Source: Sulfurihydrogenibium azorense Az-Fu1
GTDB taxonomy: Bacteria; Aquificota; Aquificia; Aquificales; Hydrogenothermaceae
NCBI RefSeq assembly: GCF_000021545.1
Contig: NC_012438.1
Location: 1,424,003-1,488,002, forward strand
DNA length: 64,000 bases
Direction: 5' to 3'
A program made the position numbers and the translations under genes. The notes beneath the pieces were generated by a model, which was not told the DNA's origin, did not search any database, and saw nothing but the letters and a program-made list of their open reading frames with translations. Positions 1 through 9,263 of this stretch are shown here, piece by piece (position 1 is the stretch's first letter; each line of letters starts with the position of its first letter).

Positions 1-632
1 AAGAGACTATGGACATAGTTGAGATGGTTTTAGGTGGCCTTGTAAATAAAAGTATCGTTCAACTTATAAACAGCTACTCAGGAGGACATGTAAAGGCAGT
101 TGGTATTACAGGGAAAGATGGTGGTCTTATAAAAGCGAAAAAGTTAGACGCTGAAGAGTACTTTAAATCAATGGGAGACTTTAGACCTACAGAATTACTA
201 GACCTTGGACATGTTGGAGAGGTTGAAGAGGTTGACCCTTCACTTTTGATAAATCTTGATGAAGATAACTACATTCCAGTGATAGCTCCTATAGGATATG
301 ATGATGAAGGTAACGCATACAACATAAACGCTGATTTAGTAGCATCTGCAATAGCTGTATCTTTAAAAGCTGAAAAAGTTATATTCCTAACAGACATAGA
401 AGGTTTAAAAGACTCAGAAGGTAAAACTTTATCTTCAGTATCAACTAAAGAGATTGAAGAGATGATAAAGACAGGAGTAATAAAAGGTGGAATGATTCCA
501 AAGGTAAAAGCTTGTACCTATGCTGTTGAAAACGGTGTAAACAAAGCACACATATTAGATGGTAGAATACCACATTGTATACTATTAGAGATATTCACCC
601 AAGAAGGTATTGGAACAGAAGTTTATAAATAA
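1..632 (+). CDS. argB: Acetylglutamate kinase, C-terminal part (gene starts before the window)
   Basis: The reading frame is open from the first bases (codons GAG ACT precede the first ATG at 9), so the gene begins upstream of the window. The visible 209 or so residues match the C-terminal two thirds of N-acetyl-L-glutamate kinase, the second enzyme of arginine synthesis, which phosphorylates acetylglutamate with ATP in the cytoplasm. Landmarks are GLVNKSIVQLIN near the start, KAVGITGKDGGLI, the nucleotide-binding segment KVIFLTDIEGL, and GGMIPKVKACTYAVENGV, followed by the usual ending HCILLEIFTQEGIGTEV. The ATG at 9 lies inside a conserved block and is not a start. The gene is followed by a palindrome shared with the convergent HU gene. 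Confidence 0.93.
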   Translation, partial: ETMDIVEMVLGGLVNKSIVQLINSYSGGHVKAVGITGKDGGLIKAKKLDAEEYFKSMGDFRPTELLDLGHVGEVEEVDPSLLINLDEDNYIPVIAPIGYDDEGNAYNINADLVASAIAVSLKAEKVIFLTDIEGLKDSEGKTLSSVSTKEIEEMIKTGVIKGGMIPKVKACTYAVENGVNKAHILDGRIPHCILLEIFTQEGIGTEVYK

Positions 633-634
633 TA

Positions 635-658
635 TAAAAACGGGGCTTTAAAGCCCCG
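635..658 (-). terminator. Rho-independent terminator of the HU gene, possibly bidirectional
   Basis: A perfect 18-bp palindrome (CGGGGCTTT/AAAGCCCCG, 641-658) lies between the convergent argB and HU genes. On the minus strand it is followed directly by a run of five T residues (636-640), the classical layout for termination of the leftward HU transcript. On the plus strand the sequence after the stem is TAATATC, so termination of argB here would be weaker. Confidence 0.8.
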
Positions 659-672
659 TAATATCTAAGAAA

Positions 673-957
673 TTACTTTTTCTTAGCGTTTAAAGCTTCT
701 TTTAAAGATTTAGCAGCTGTAAATGCTACCACTTTTCTTGCAGGGATTTTAATCTCTTTTCCTGTTCTTGGGTTTCTACCTTTTCTTGCTTTTCTTTCTC
801 TAACGTTGAAAACGCCAAGACCAGGAATAGCTGTTCTTTCCCCCTTAGAAAGAGCTTCTACAACAGCTTCAATAGCTGCGTTTACAGCTCTTTCCGCTTC
901 AGCCTTTTTAAGGCCTGCCTTTTCAGCTACCTTTGCGATTAATTCTGACTTAGTCAT
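673..957 (-). CDS. hup: HU-family DNA-binding protein
   Basis: This 94-residue basic protein is a standard-length HU, the dimeric histone-like protein that bends and compacts DNA. It has the N-terminal helical part (MTKSELIAKVAEKAGL, with the Ala-rich helix after it), the GLGVFNVRERKARKGRNPRTG segment leading into the DNA-binding beta arm (cut short here to its core GRNPRTGKEIKIPA), and the closing helix rich in Lys and Ala. The ATG at 957 is preceded by a strong ribosome site (AGGAGGG at about 962-968). It is monocistronic, with its own promoter and terminator, and it diverges from ileS. A second, more divergent HU/IHF-like gene lies at 3894. HU versus IHF cannot be separated with certainty, but the sequence is HU-like. 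Confidence 0.95.
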   Translation of the reverse strand: MTKSELIAKVAEKAGLKKAEAERAVNAAIEAVVEALSKGERTAIPGLGVFNVRERKARKGRNPRTGKEIKIPARKVVAFTAAKSLKEALNAKKK

Positions 958-987
958 GAAAAACCCTCCTAAATAAAGTGATATCTA

Positions 988-1017
988 AGTTTAACTCCTA
1001 ATTTATTGATTTGTCAA
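988..1017 (-). promoter_or_regulatory. Probable promoter of the HU gene
   Basis: On the minus strand a perfect -35 hexamer TTGACA (1012-1017) is followed after 18 bp by TAAACT (988-993), which matches the -10 consensus at four of six positions. The start of transcription would fall about 25 bases upstream of the HU start codon. Confidence 0.5.
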
Positions 1018-1080
1018 GAGGTTTTTTATCTTTAAAAGTGGTATAATAATACTTTCCAAACTTGAAGGAGGTTTAAATAG

Positions 1081-3897
1081 TTGGAAATTAAAGATACTTT
1101 AAACTTACCTCAGACAGACTTTCCTATGAAGGCAAACTTACCAAATAAAGAACCAGAGATACTATCCCTTTGGGATAAGATAAACCTATATGGAAAGTTA
1201 AGAGAAGAAAGAAAAGGAAAAGAGAAGTATATACTTCATGATGGACCACCTTACGCAAACGGTCATATTCACATAGGACACGCATTAAACAAGATTTTAA
1301 AAGATATTCTTGTTAAGTATCAGTCTATGAAAGGTAAAGACGCTCCATTCGTTCCAGGGTGGGATTGCCACGGACTACCTATAGAGCAGCAAGTTGAAAA
1401 ACAGCTAAAAGAAAAGAAAATAAAAAAAGAAGATATTCCAAAGTCAGAATTTAGAAAACTTTGTAGAGAATACGCAAAAACATTTGTAGAAATACAAAAA
1501 CAAGAGTTTAAAAGACTGGGAATCATAGGAAACTGGGAAAACCCGTACCTTACTATGAAACCATCTTACCAAGCTCAAGAGATTTTAGAGCTTGGAAGAA
1601 TATTTGAAAAAGGTGTAGCATACAGAGGAAAAAAACCTGTTTACTGGTGTATTTACGATAAAACTGCAGAAGCTGAGGCAGAGGTTGAGTACCAAGAAAA
1701 GAAAGACCCTTCCATCTACGTAAAGTTTAAACTTGTAGATGAAGACGCCTACCCTGTTATCTGGACAACTACTCCTTGGACGCTTCCAGCAAACCTTGGA
1801 ATAATGGTTCACCCTGAGTATGATTATGTTTACTACAAAACAGAAAAAGGTACTTTAATCATTGCAAAAGAGTTGTTAGAAAGTTTTAAAGAAAAGACAA
1901 ATTTAGAAGGTGAAGTTATAAAAGAAGTTAAAGGAAAAGACCTTGAATTTAAAGAGTACTACCATCCGTTTATTGATAGAGTTTCAAAAATATACCTCTC
2001 TGAGTTTGTAGAGTTGTCAGCTGGTACTGGACTTGTTCATATGGCTCCAGGACATGGTCAGGAAGACTATATAATAGGTCAAAGGTATAAAGTAGAACCT
2101 TTTGCTCCTGTTGATGATGAAGGAAGATTTACAAAAGAAGCTCCATCTTGGCTTGAAGGAGTAAGGGTTTTTGATGCAAATGAAATTATAATAAACAAAC
2201 TTGAAGAAGTAGGAGCTCTAATACACAAAGAAGTTATAAACCACTCCTACCCACACTGCTGGAGATGTAAAAATCCTGTAATATTCAGAGCTACTCCCCA
2301 GTGGTTTATCTCAATGGATGCTATATTAGAAGGTGGAAACACCCTTAGAGGAGAAGCATTAAAAGAGATTGAAAGAGTTAAATGGATACCTTCTTACGGT
2401 CAAAACAGAATAAAAAGTATGGTAGAGAATAGACCTGACTGGTGTATATCAAGACAGAGAAGTTGGGGAGTACCTATTACAGTCTTTTACTGTCAGGACT
2501 GTGGTGAGATAGTTAAAGATATGGAGGTTTTCCAGCATGTTGCAAACTTAGTCAAAAACAATGAGTACGGAGCTGATGTATGGTTTGAGAAAGATGTAAA
2601 AGAATTATTACCAGAAGGGTATAGATGTAAAAAGTGTGGCAGTCAAAACTTTAAAAAGGAAGAAGACATTCTTGATGTTTGGTTTGATTCTGGCGTGTCT
2701 CACGCTGCAGTTTTAAAGTACGGAGAGTGGGAAGAGTTAAGGTGGCCTGCTGATATGTACTTAGAAGGGTCAGACCAGCACAGGGGATGGTTCCAGTCTT
2801 CACTTTTAGAGTCTGTGGCTTCTTATAACAGAGCTCCTTACGACAGTGTTTTAACCCACGGATTTACCCTTGATGAAAAAGGCAGAAAAATGTCTAAATC
2901 TGCAGGGAACGTTGTAGCTCCAGAGAAAGTTATAAACGAGTACGGAGCTGATATCTTAAGACTGTGGGTCGTTACAGAAGATTACACAGAAGATATAAAA
3001 ATAGGTTTTAACCTAATAAAAAGGATAGCCGAAGACTATAGAAAAATAAGAAACACATTTAGATTCTTCTTAGGAAACCTCTACGACTTTAACCCTTCCC
3101 AAGACAAGGTAGAATACAAAGATATGCTTGAGCTTGATAGATGGATACTATCTAAACTGCAAGGTCTTATACAGCTTTCTGACAAAGCCTATGAAGAGGG
3201 AAAATTCCACAAGATATACCACAGTGTTAAAAACTTCTTTATAGTTGACCTTTCTGCTATTTACTTAGACATACTAAAAGACCGTTTATACATATACGCA
3301 CCTAAATCTTTAGAAAGAAAGTCTGCACAAACAGCTCTTTGGGAGCTTCTTTTATCACTAAATAAACTACTTGCACCTATAATATCTTTTACAACTGAAG
3401 AAGTATGGCAGTATACAAGGAAGATAGATCCTTCTTTAAAAGAAAGTATACATCTTGAACTACTGCCTTCTGTAAACTCAGAGTATATAGACAAAGATTT
3501 AGAAAATGTCTATGAAAAACTTCTACAGATAAGAGACGATGTACTAAAGGCAGTTGAAGAGGCACGAAAAAAAGATTTAGTTAGACACCCTTACGAGGCA
3601 AGAGTTATCTTAAAACTTCCACAAGACTATAAACAACTTATTGAAGAAAGGGTAGACTGGATTAAGTTTTTCTTTACTGTAAGTCAGGTAGAGTTATCAG
3701 AAAATCCACAGGCAGAGGTAGTGATAGAAGGAGAGTCTGTAAAAGGCTCTACAGTTGCAGTCGGTAGGGCAAAAGGTGAAAAATGTCCAAGATGTTGGAT
3801 ATACGATGAATCTGTTGGAAGAAACGGGCAGAAAGTCTGTGATAGATGTAAAGAACAACTAATAAAAATGAATATTAATATGGAGGAGCTTGTATGA
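1081..3897 (+). CDS. ileS: Isoleucyl-tRNA synthetase
   Basis: This 938-residue class I aminoacyl-tRNA synthetase charges tRNA-Ile and edits misactivated valine. The HIGH motif appears as HIHIGHALNK (about residues 61-70), the KMSKS loop as DEKGRKMSKSAGN (about 597-610), the editing domain includes WTTTPWTLPANLGI, and the C-terminal zinc ribbon has two CxxC pairs (KCPRCW and CDRCK), as in bacterial IleRS. Length is normal. The start is TTG at 1081, supported by AAGGAGG at 1065-1071; a TATAAT hexamer at 1042-1047 could be its -10 box, but no convincing -35 is seen. It overlaps the next gene by four bases (ATGA), so the two are translationally coupled. No T-box leader is visible. Confidence 0.97.
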   Translation: MEIKDTLNLPQTDFPMKANLPNKEPEILSLWDKINLYGKLREERKGKEKYILHDGPPYANGHIHIGHALNKILKDILVKYQSMKGKDAPFVPGWDCHGLPIEQQVEKQLKEKKIKKEDIPKSEFRKLCREYAKTFVEIQKQEFKRLGIIGNWENPYLTMKPSYQAQEILELGRIFEKGVAYRGKKPVYWCIYDKTAEAEAEVEYQEKKDPSIYVKFKLVDEDAYPVIWTTTPWTLPANLGIMVHPEYDYVYYKTEKGTLIIAKELLESFKEKTNLEGEVIKEVKGKDLEFKEYYHPFIDRVSKIYLSEFVELSAGTGLVHMAPGHGQEDYIIGQRYKVEPFAPVDDEGRFTKEAPSWLEGVRVFDANEIIINKLEEVGALIHKEVINHSYPHCWRCKNPVIFRATPQWFISMDAILEGGNTLRGEALKEIERVKWIPSYGQNRIKSMVENRPDWCISRQRSWGVPITVFYCQDCGEIVKDMEVFQHVANLVKNNEYGADVWFEKDVKELLPEGYRCKKCGSQNFKKEEDILDVWFDSGVSHAAVLKYGEWEELRWPADMYLEGSDQHRGWFQSSLLESVASYNRAPYDSVLTHGFTLDEKGRKMSKSAGNVVAPEKVINEYGADILRLWVVTEDYTEDIKIGFNLIKRIAEDYRKIRNTFRFFLGNLYDFNPSQDKVEYKDMLELDRWILSKLQGLIQLSDKAYEEGKFHKIYHSVKNFFIVDLSAIYLDILKDRLYIYAPKSLERKSAQTALWELLLSLNKLLAPIISFTTEEVWQYTRKIDPSLKESIHLELLPSVNSEYIDKDLENVYEKLLQIRDDVLKAVEEARKKDLVRHPYEARVILKLPQDYKQLIEERVDWIKFFFTVSQVELSENPQAEVVIEGESVKGSTVAVGRAKGEKCPRCWIYDESVGRNGQKVCDRCKEQLIKMNINMEELV

Positions 3898-4166
3898 AAA
3901 AGTCTGATATTGTAAAGATATTAAAAGAAAAGTATACAAATATAGACTCTAAAGAGATAAAAAAAGTAGTTGACGCTATATTTGATAAAATGATAGAAGG
4001 ACTAGCATCTGGAGAAAAGATAGAAATAAGAAAACTTGGAACATTTAAAGTGTTAAAAAGGAAAAAACCCCTAAAAGGTAAGAAAAGGGTAAGTTATTCT
4101 AAAACAGTTCACTTTAAACCGGGAAAGATACTTAAAAGAGCATTTAAAAATATGGAGCTTAAATAA
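3894..4166 (+). CDS. Second HU/IHF-like DNA-binding protein
   Basis: A 90-residue basic protein of the bacterial HU/IHF fold, clearly different from the HU at 673-957. It keeps the N-terminal helices (MKKSDIVKILKEKY), the core GEKIEIRKLGTFKVLKRKK, and a C-terminal helix, but the beta-arm region reads LKGKKRVSYSKTVHFKPGK. It lacks the usual R-NPxT-G arm tip of HU and IHF, so its DNA contact may differ. Its ATG overlaps the ileS stop by four bases, and its stop codon shares one base with the hemE start, so it is embedded in the ileS-hemE operon. It may be an IHF-alpha-like subunit or a specialised nucleoid protein; the sequence does not decide. Confidence 0.85.
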   Translation: MKKSDIVKILKEKYTNIDSKEIKKVVDAIFDKMIEGLASGEKIEIRKLGTFKVLKRKKPLKGKKRVSYSKTVHFKPGKILKRAFKNMELK

Positions 4167-5215
4167 TGAATTTAAAAAATGACCTATTTTTAAAAGCTTG
4201 TAAAAACCAAAAGATAGAAAGAACACCTATCTGGCTTATGAGACAGGCAGGTAGGTATATGAAAGAGTATAGAGAGCTAAGAGAAAAAGCAGGAAGTTTT
4301 AAAAACTTCTACAAAAACGTAGACCTTGCAGTAGAGGCTTCACTACTACCTAAAAAAATTCTTGATGTTGACGCAATAATAATTTTTTCAGACATACTTA
4401 CTCCACTGGAATCAATAGGTATGAAGTTTGACTTTAAAGAAGGAGAAGGACCTGTATTTGAAAATCCTATTAAATCTGTGGAAGATGTAGAAAATCTAAA
4501 ACCTTTTAACACAGAAGATGTACATTACGTAGGAGAGATAATAAAAGGAGTAAATCAAACCTTAAACAGAGAACTGCCCGTTATAGGCTTTGCAGGAGCT
4601 CCTTTTACTTTAGCCGCATACATGATAGAAGGAAGAGGTAGCCGAGATTTTAAAAAGGCAAAAAAGTTTATGTACGACAATCCACAAGAGTTTAAAAAAC
4701 TTTTAGATATAATAGCTGATGTTATTATTGATTACTTAAACTTCCAAATAAAGTCTGGAGCTGATGCTGTTCAGATATTTGATAGTTGGGCGGGACATCT
4801 CTCGCCGAAAGATTACAAAGAGTTTGCTTTACCACCTATAAAGAAAATAATCAAGAATCTCAAAAAAGACTATCAACCTGTTATTCACTTTTCAAAAGGA
4901 GTAGCAGGAGTTATAGACTTTATAGGTGAATCTGGAGCTGATGTTTACAGTGTGGACTGGATGGTAGATATAAAAGATGTAAAAAATAAAATATATCCTA
5001 ATGCAGCTGTTCAAGGAAACCTAGACCCTACAATTTTATATGCAGAAAAAAATGCTATTAAAAAAGAGGCTGAGTATATATTAGAAAGCTGGGGAAAAGA
5101 TTCGGGACATATATTTAACCTTGGACACGGGCTAAATCCAGATATGGATGTTGAGAAAGTAAAGTACTTGGTTGATACAGTAAAAGAGTTATCTTTTAAA
5201 ATAAGGAATAGTTAA
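4166..5215 (+). CDS. hemE: Uroporphyrinogen decarboxylase
   Basis: A 349-residue cytosolic enzyme that removes four acetate carboxyls from uroporphyrinogen III to give coproporphyrinogen III in heme synthesis. The family signature near the N terminus (PIWLMRQAGRYMKEYRE) is intact, and the catalytic aspartate region IIFSDILTPLE, the GFAGAPFTLAAYMIEG block and the C-terminal NLGHGLNPD signature are all present. Length is normal. The start codon ATG at 4166 shares its A with the preceding gene's TAA stop, indicating coupled translation. No other heme gene lies beside it; the neighbours are general housekeeping genes. Confidence 0.97.
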   Translation: MNLKNDLFLKACKNQKIERTPIWLMRQAGRYMKEYRELREKAGSFKNFYKNVDLAVEASLLPKKILDVDAIIIFSDILTPLESIGMKFDFKEGEGPVFENPIKSVEDVENLKPFNTEDVHYVGEIIKGVNQTLNRELPVIGFAGAPFTLAAYMIEGRGSRDFKKAKKFMYDNPQEFKKLLDIIADVIIDYLNFQIKSGADAVQIFDSWAGHLSPKDYKEFALPPIKKIIKNLKKDYQPVIHFSKGVAGVIDFIGESGADVYSVDWMVDIKDVKNKIYPNAAVQGNLDPTILYAEKNAIKKEAEYILESWGKDSGHIFNLGHGLNPDMDVEKVKYLVDTVKELSFKIRNS

Positions 5216-5232
5216 AAACGGAGCTGATTTTA

Positions 5233-5691
5233 ATGTCTGTTAAAGTTGTTGCAACAAACAAAAAAGCATTTCATGATTACAACATACTTGAGAAGTACGA
5301 AGCTGGTATTGTGCTTACAGGTTCAGAGGTAAAGTCTTTACGGGAAGGAGCTTGTAATTTAAAAGATAGTTTTGTTATAATTGAAGATGGGGAGGCATGG
5401 CTTTACAACTGCTACATTGCACCTTACAAACCTGCCCACAAACTTGGACACGACCCTTATAGAAAAAGAAAACTTTTACTTCATAAAAGGGAGATACTAA
5501 GACTTATGGGAAAAGTAAAAGAAAAAGGTCTTACAATTGTCCCTTTACAAGTTTACTTTAAAAACGGAAAAGCTAAAGTAGAGATAGCCCTTGCCAAAGG
5601 TAAAGTTAAGTACGAAAAGAGAGAAGATATAAAAGAAAAAGAAACAAGAAGAGAGATAGAGAAACAGTTTAAAGGAAAACTAAAACTATAA
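5233..5691 (+). CDS. smpB: SsrA-binding protein SmpB
   Basis: A 152-residue RNA-binding protein that partners tmRNA in rescue of stalled ribosomes. Recognisable blocks are NKKAFHDYNILEKYEAGIVL, the GSEVKSLREG segment, the glycine-histidine region HKLGHDPYRKRKLLLHKREI, and GLTIVPLQVYFKNGKAKVEI followed by the Lys/Arg-rich C-terminal tail that is disordered in free SmpB. Length is typical. It sits 17 bases after hemE in the ileS operon. The tmRNA gene is not found in this window. Confidence 0.97.
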   Translation: MSVKVVATNKKAFHDYNILEKYEAGIVLTGSEVKSLREGACNLKDSFVIIEDGEAWLYNCYIAPYKPAHKLGHDPYRKRKLLLHKREILRLMGKVKEKGLTIVPLQVYFKNGKAKVEIALAKGKVKYEKREDIKEKETRREIEKQFKGKLKL

Positions 5692-5705
5692 CCTGAGGTG
5701 TAGGA

Positions 5706-7322
5706 TTGAAAAAGTATATATTCATAACAGGTGGTGTTTTATCTTCCTTAGGAAAAGGTGTTACATCAGCTGCAATAGGTTCAATCTTAGAGAGTATGGG
5801 TTATAAAATAACCCTTATGAAACTTGACCCTTACTTAAACATAGATCCGGGAACGATGAATCCTTACCAACACGGAGAAGTTTTTGTGACAGAAGATGGA
5901 GCTGAGACAGACCTTGACCTTGGCCACTACGAAAGATTTACAAACGCAGTAATGACAAAACATAACAACACTACCTCAGGAAAGCTATACCATAACCTTC
6001 TTGAAAAAGAAAGAAGGGGAGCTTTTTTAGGAGCTACAGTTCAGGTTATACCTCACTTTACAAACGAGATTAAAAAATCCATAGAAAAAGTTGCGGAAAA
6101 CCATGATATAACCTTAGTTGAGATAGGTGGAACGGTAGGAGACATAGAGAGTCTGCCATTTTTAGAAGCAATCAGACAGATGGGAATAGAAAACAAGAAA
6201 GAAGATGTGATGTATATACACCTAACCTATGTACCTTACATCAAAGTTGCAGGAGAACTAAAAACAAAACCAAGTCAACACTCTGTAAAGGAATTAAGGG
6301 CTATTGGTATCCAGCCTGACATCTTAATAGGAAGGTCAGAGTTTCCACTTCCAAAAGACATCAAAAGAAAATTATCTCTATTTACCAACGTTGATGAAGA
6401 CTCTGTATTCTCAGCTCCAGATTTAGATATAATATACGAAATACCCCTCTACTTTAAAAAAGAAGGTCTTGATAAGGCAATAGCAAAACATCTTAACCTT
6501 GAGTATAGAGAACCTGACTTATCAAAATGGAAAAAGATAGTTACAGCTCTATCAAAATTAGAGAAAGAAGTTGATATAGGTATAGTTGGAAAGTATGTAG
6601 AACTAAAAGATGCCTACAAAAGTATAAACGAATCTTTAATACATGCCCAAATTCCAAACAAAGTAAAAATCAACATCCATTGGATAAACTCAGAGAAGAT
6701 AAACCAAGAAAATTATCAAGAAATGTTAAAAGGCCTTGATGGAATACTAGTCCCCGGTGGATTTGGAGACAGAGGGATAGAAGGAAAGATACTAACTGCC
6801 AAGTATGCAAGAGAAAATAACATTCCATACTTTGGAATATGTCTTGGTATGCAAATAGCAGTTATAGAGTTTGCAAGGTCTGTAGCTGGTCTTGAAGGAG
6901 CAAACTCAACAGAGTTTAATCCATTTACACCCCATCCAGTTATAGATATAATGCCTGACCAAAAGAATGTAGACAAAAAAGGTGGAACTATGAGACTTGG
7001 AGCTTACAAATGTACTTTAAAACCGGGTACAAAAGCATACCAGATATACGGACAAAACGAGATATCAGAAAGGCACAGACACAGGTACGAGTTTAACCCC
7101 AAGTATGTTCCTATTTTAGAAGAAAAAGGTTTAGTTGTTTCTGGAGTGTATAAAGCAAGAAATTTACCAGAAATAGTAGAAATACCTAACCACAGATGGT
7201 TTATAGCTTGTCAGTTTCATCCAGAGTTTAAAAGTAAACCATTTGCCCCCCATCCTTTATTTGTAAGTTTTGTAGAAGCTTCTTACAAAAACAGGCTTGA
7301 TAAATCTAAAAATCAAACATAG
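5706..7322 (+). CDS. pyrG: CTP synthase
   Basis: A 538-residue two-domain enzyme that converts UTP to CTP using glutamine and ATP. The N-terminal synthetase (amidoligase) domain starts with FITGGVLSSLGKG and contains LDPYLNIDPGTMNPYQHGEV. The C-terminal class I glutamine amidotransferase domain has the oxyanion region GGFGDRG, the nucleophile in YFGICLGMQ and the His/Glu pair in CQFHPEFKS. The start is TTG at 5706, with a GAGGTG ribosome site just upstream; no upstream ATG fits the conserved beginning. It is 14 bases after smpB, in the same operon. Confidence 0.97.
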   Translation: MKKYIFITGGVLSSLGKGVTSAAIGSILESMGYKITLMKLDPYLNIDPGTMNPYQHGEVFVTEDGAETDLDLGHYERFTNAVMTKHNNTTSGKLYHNLLEKERRGAFLGATVQVIPHFTNEIKKSIEKVAENHDITLVEIGGTVGDIESLPFLEAIRQMGIENKKEDVMYIHLTYVPYIKVAGELKTKPSQHSVKELRAIGIQPDILIGRSEFPLPKDIKRKLSLFTNVDEDSVFSAPDLDIIYEIPLYFKKEGLDKAIAKHLNLEYREPDLSKWKKIVTALSKLEKEVDIGIVGKYVELKDAYKSINESLIHAQIPNKVKINIHWINSEKINQENYQEMLKGLDGILVPGGFGDRGIEGKILTAKYARENNIPYFGICLGMQIAVIEFARSVAGLEGANSTEFNPFTPHPVIDIMPDQKNVDKKGGTMRLGAYKCTLKPGTKAYQIYGQNEISERHRHRYEFNPKYVPILEEKGLVVSGVYKARNLPEIVEIPNHRWFIACQFHPEFKSKPFAPHPLFVSFVEASYKNRLDKSKNQT

Positions 7323-7353
7323 TTTTATATAAATCCTAAAGAGGGGGTAAAAG

Positions 7354-9252
7354 ATGGAAAATTTAGAGCAAGTTCACCTTCAGGTAAAAGAAATTTTCTA
7401 TCCACCAGAAGATATTAAAAAAGAGTGTATCGTTCAAGATTACGAAAGTATGTATAAAAAATCTATAGAAAACCCAGAAGAATTCTGGTCAGAAGTTGCA
7501 TCACAGCTTCACTGGTTTCAAAAGTGGGACAAGGTCTTAGAGTGGAACTTCCCTTATGCAAAGTGGTTTGTAAATGGAAAAACAAACATAACTTATAATT
7601 GTTTAGATGCTAACATTGAAAAAGGTAGAAGAAATAAAGTAGCTTACATATCAGTAGATGAAGAAGGAAATGAGAAAAAACTCACTTACGGAGAATTACT
7701 CGAACAAGTAAACAGACTTGCAAACGGATTAAAGTCGTTAGGTGTATCAAAAGGAGATAGGGTCTCTATATATATGCCAAACACGGTAGAAGCTGTAATT
7801 TCTATGCTTGCCTGTGCAAGAATAGGAGCTATACACAGTGTAGTTTTCGCTGGATTTAGTGAAGGAGCCTTAAAGTTAAGAATAAACGACGCAAAGGCAA
7901 AAGTTGTTATAACTGCAACCTACACAAAGAGAAGGGGCAAAAAGATTCCTCTACTTCCAATTGTGAAAGAAGCCATATATGACTTAGATTTTGTCAAGAA
8001 TGTAATAGTTTGGGATAGAGATAGAGAGTTAGAAGAATCTGAGTTTAGTAAGAAGTTTGTAAGTTTTGAGGAGTTGATAAAAACATCTTCTCCCTACTTC
8101 AATCCTGAGGTTATGGATTCAGAAGACCCTCTGTTTATACTTTACACATCGGGAACAACAGGAAAGCCAAAAGGTGTGCTACACACAGTCGGTGGATATA
8201 TGGTAAACACTTACCTAACTACTAAAACAGTGTTTAACATAAAAGAAGATACTGTTTACTGGTGTACTGCAGATATAGGCTGGATAACAGGTCATAGCTA
8301 TATAGTCTATGGACCACTTTTAAATGGGACAACTATTGTAATGATGGAAGGAGTGCCTGTATACCCTCATCCTGGAATATGGTGGGAGTATGTAGACAAA
8401 TACAGAGTTAACGTATTCTACACAGCTCCTACAGCTATAAGGATGCTTATGAGATTTGGAGACGAGATACCTGCGAAGTACGATTTATCATCTTTAAAAA
8501 TTTTAGGGTCTGTAGGAGAGCCAATAAATCCAGAAGCTTGGCTTTGGTACTACAAAAACATAGGTAGAGGAAAAGCTGTAGTTGTAGATACTTGGTGGCA
8601 AACAGAAACAGGAGCTCATATGATAACTACTTTACCTTGTTATCCTGCAAAACCAGGAAAAGCAGGAAAACCTCTATTTGGTGTTGTTCCTGACATTGTA
8701 GATAAAGAAGGAAACTCACTGCCACCTAACACGATAGGACACCTTGTTATAAAGAAGCCTTGGCCTTCTATGCTTAGAACTTGTTGGGGAGAGCCTGAAA
8801 GGTATGAAAAGTACTGGAAAGAAATCCCCGGAAACGTTTACTCAGCTGGAGACCTTGCTACAATAGATGAAGATGGTTATATAATGATACTTGGAAGAGC
8901 TGATGATGTTTTAAGTGTTGCAGGACACAGAATAGGTAATGCGGAAGTTGAGTCAGCTATAATAGAACATCCAGCAGTAGCAGAAGCTGCTGTAATAGGA
9001 AAACCAAACGAGATAAAAGGAGAGTCTATAAAAGCGTTTGTTGTTTTAAAAGAAGGTTATACTCCTTCTGCTGAACTTGTAGAAGAAATAAAAGAAACAG
9101 TTAAAGAAGTACTTGGAGCTATAGCAGTTCCAGACGAGATAGAGTTTGTAGATAAACTACCAAAGACAAGAAGCGGCAAAATAATGAGAAGAGTGTTAAG
9201 AGCCAAAGAGTTAGGACAAGAACTTGGAGACATCTCAACTTTAGAAGATTAA
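7354..9252 (+). CDS. acs: Acetyl-CoA synthetase (AMP-forming)
   Basis: A 632-residue adenylate-forming enzyme that makes acetyl-CoA from acetate, ATP and CoA. It has the Acs N-terminal region, the P-loop-like signature [16 protein letters not shown], the motif [12 protein letters not shown], the hinge region [15 protein letters not shown], and the C-terminal [12 protein letters not shown] whose Lys is the residue controlled by acetylation in this family. Length is as expected. A strong GAGGGGG ribosome site precedes ATG 7354. In an autotroph using the reductive TCA cycle the enzyme would scavenge acetate; that role is inferred from the likely taxon. Confidence 0.96.
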   Translation: MENLEQVHLQVKEIFYPPEDIKKECIVQDYESMYKKSIENPEEFWSEVASQLHWFQKWDKVLEWNFPYAKWFVNGKTNITYNCLDANIEKGRRNKVAYISVDEEGNEKKLTYGELLEQVNRLANGLKSLGVSKGDRVSIYMPNTVEAVISMLACARIGAIHSVVFAGFSEGALKLRINDAKAKVVITATYTKRRGKKIPLLPIVKEAIYDLDFVKNVIVWDRDRELEESEFSKKFVSFEELIKTSSPYFNPEVMDSEDPLFILYTSGTTGKPKGVLHTVGGYMVNTYLTTKTVFNIKEDTVYWCTADIGWITGHSYIVYGPLLNGTTIVMMEGVPVYPHPGIWWEYVDKYRVNVFYTAPTAIRMLMRFGDEIPAKYDLSSLKILGSVGEPINPEAWLWYYKNIGRGKAVVVDTWWQTETGAHMITTLPCYPAKPGKAGKPLFGVVPDIVDKEGNSLPPNTIGHLVIKKPWPSMLRTCWGEPERYEKYWKEIPGNVYSAGDLATIDEDGYIMILGRADDVLSVAGHRIGNAEVESAIIEHPAVAEAAVIGKPNEIKGESIKAFVVLKEGYTPSAELVEEIKETVKEVLGAIAVPDEIEFVDKLPKTRSGKIMRRVLRAKELGQELGDISTLED

Positions 9253-9263
9253 AGGAGGAGTAA

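Noticed and set aside
957-1081. T-box or other riboswitch before ileS
   Set aside because: The leader space is only 123 bases including a divergent promoter, with no specifier stem or antiterminator pattern.
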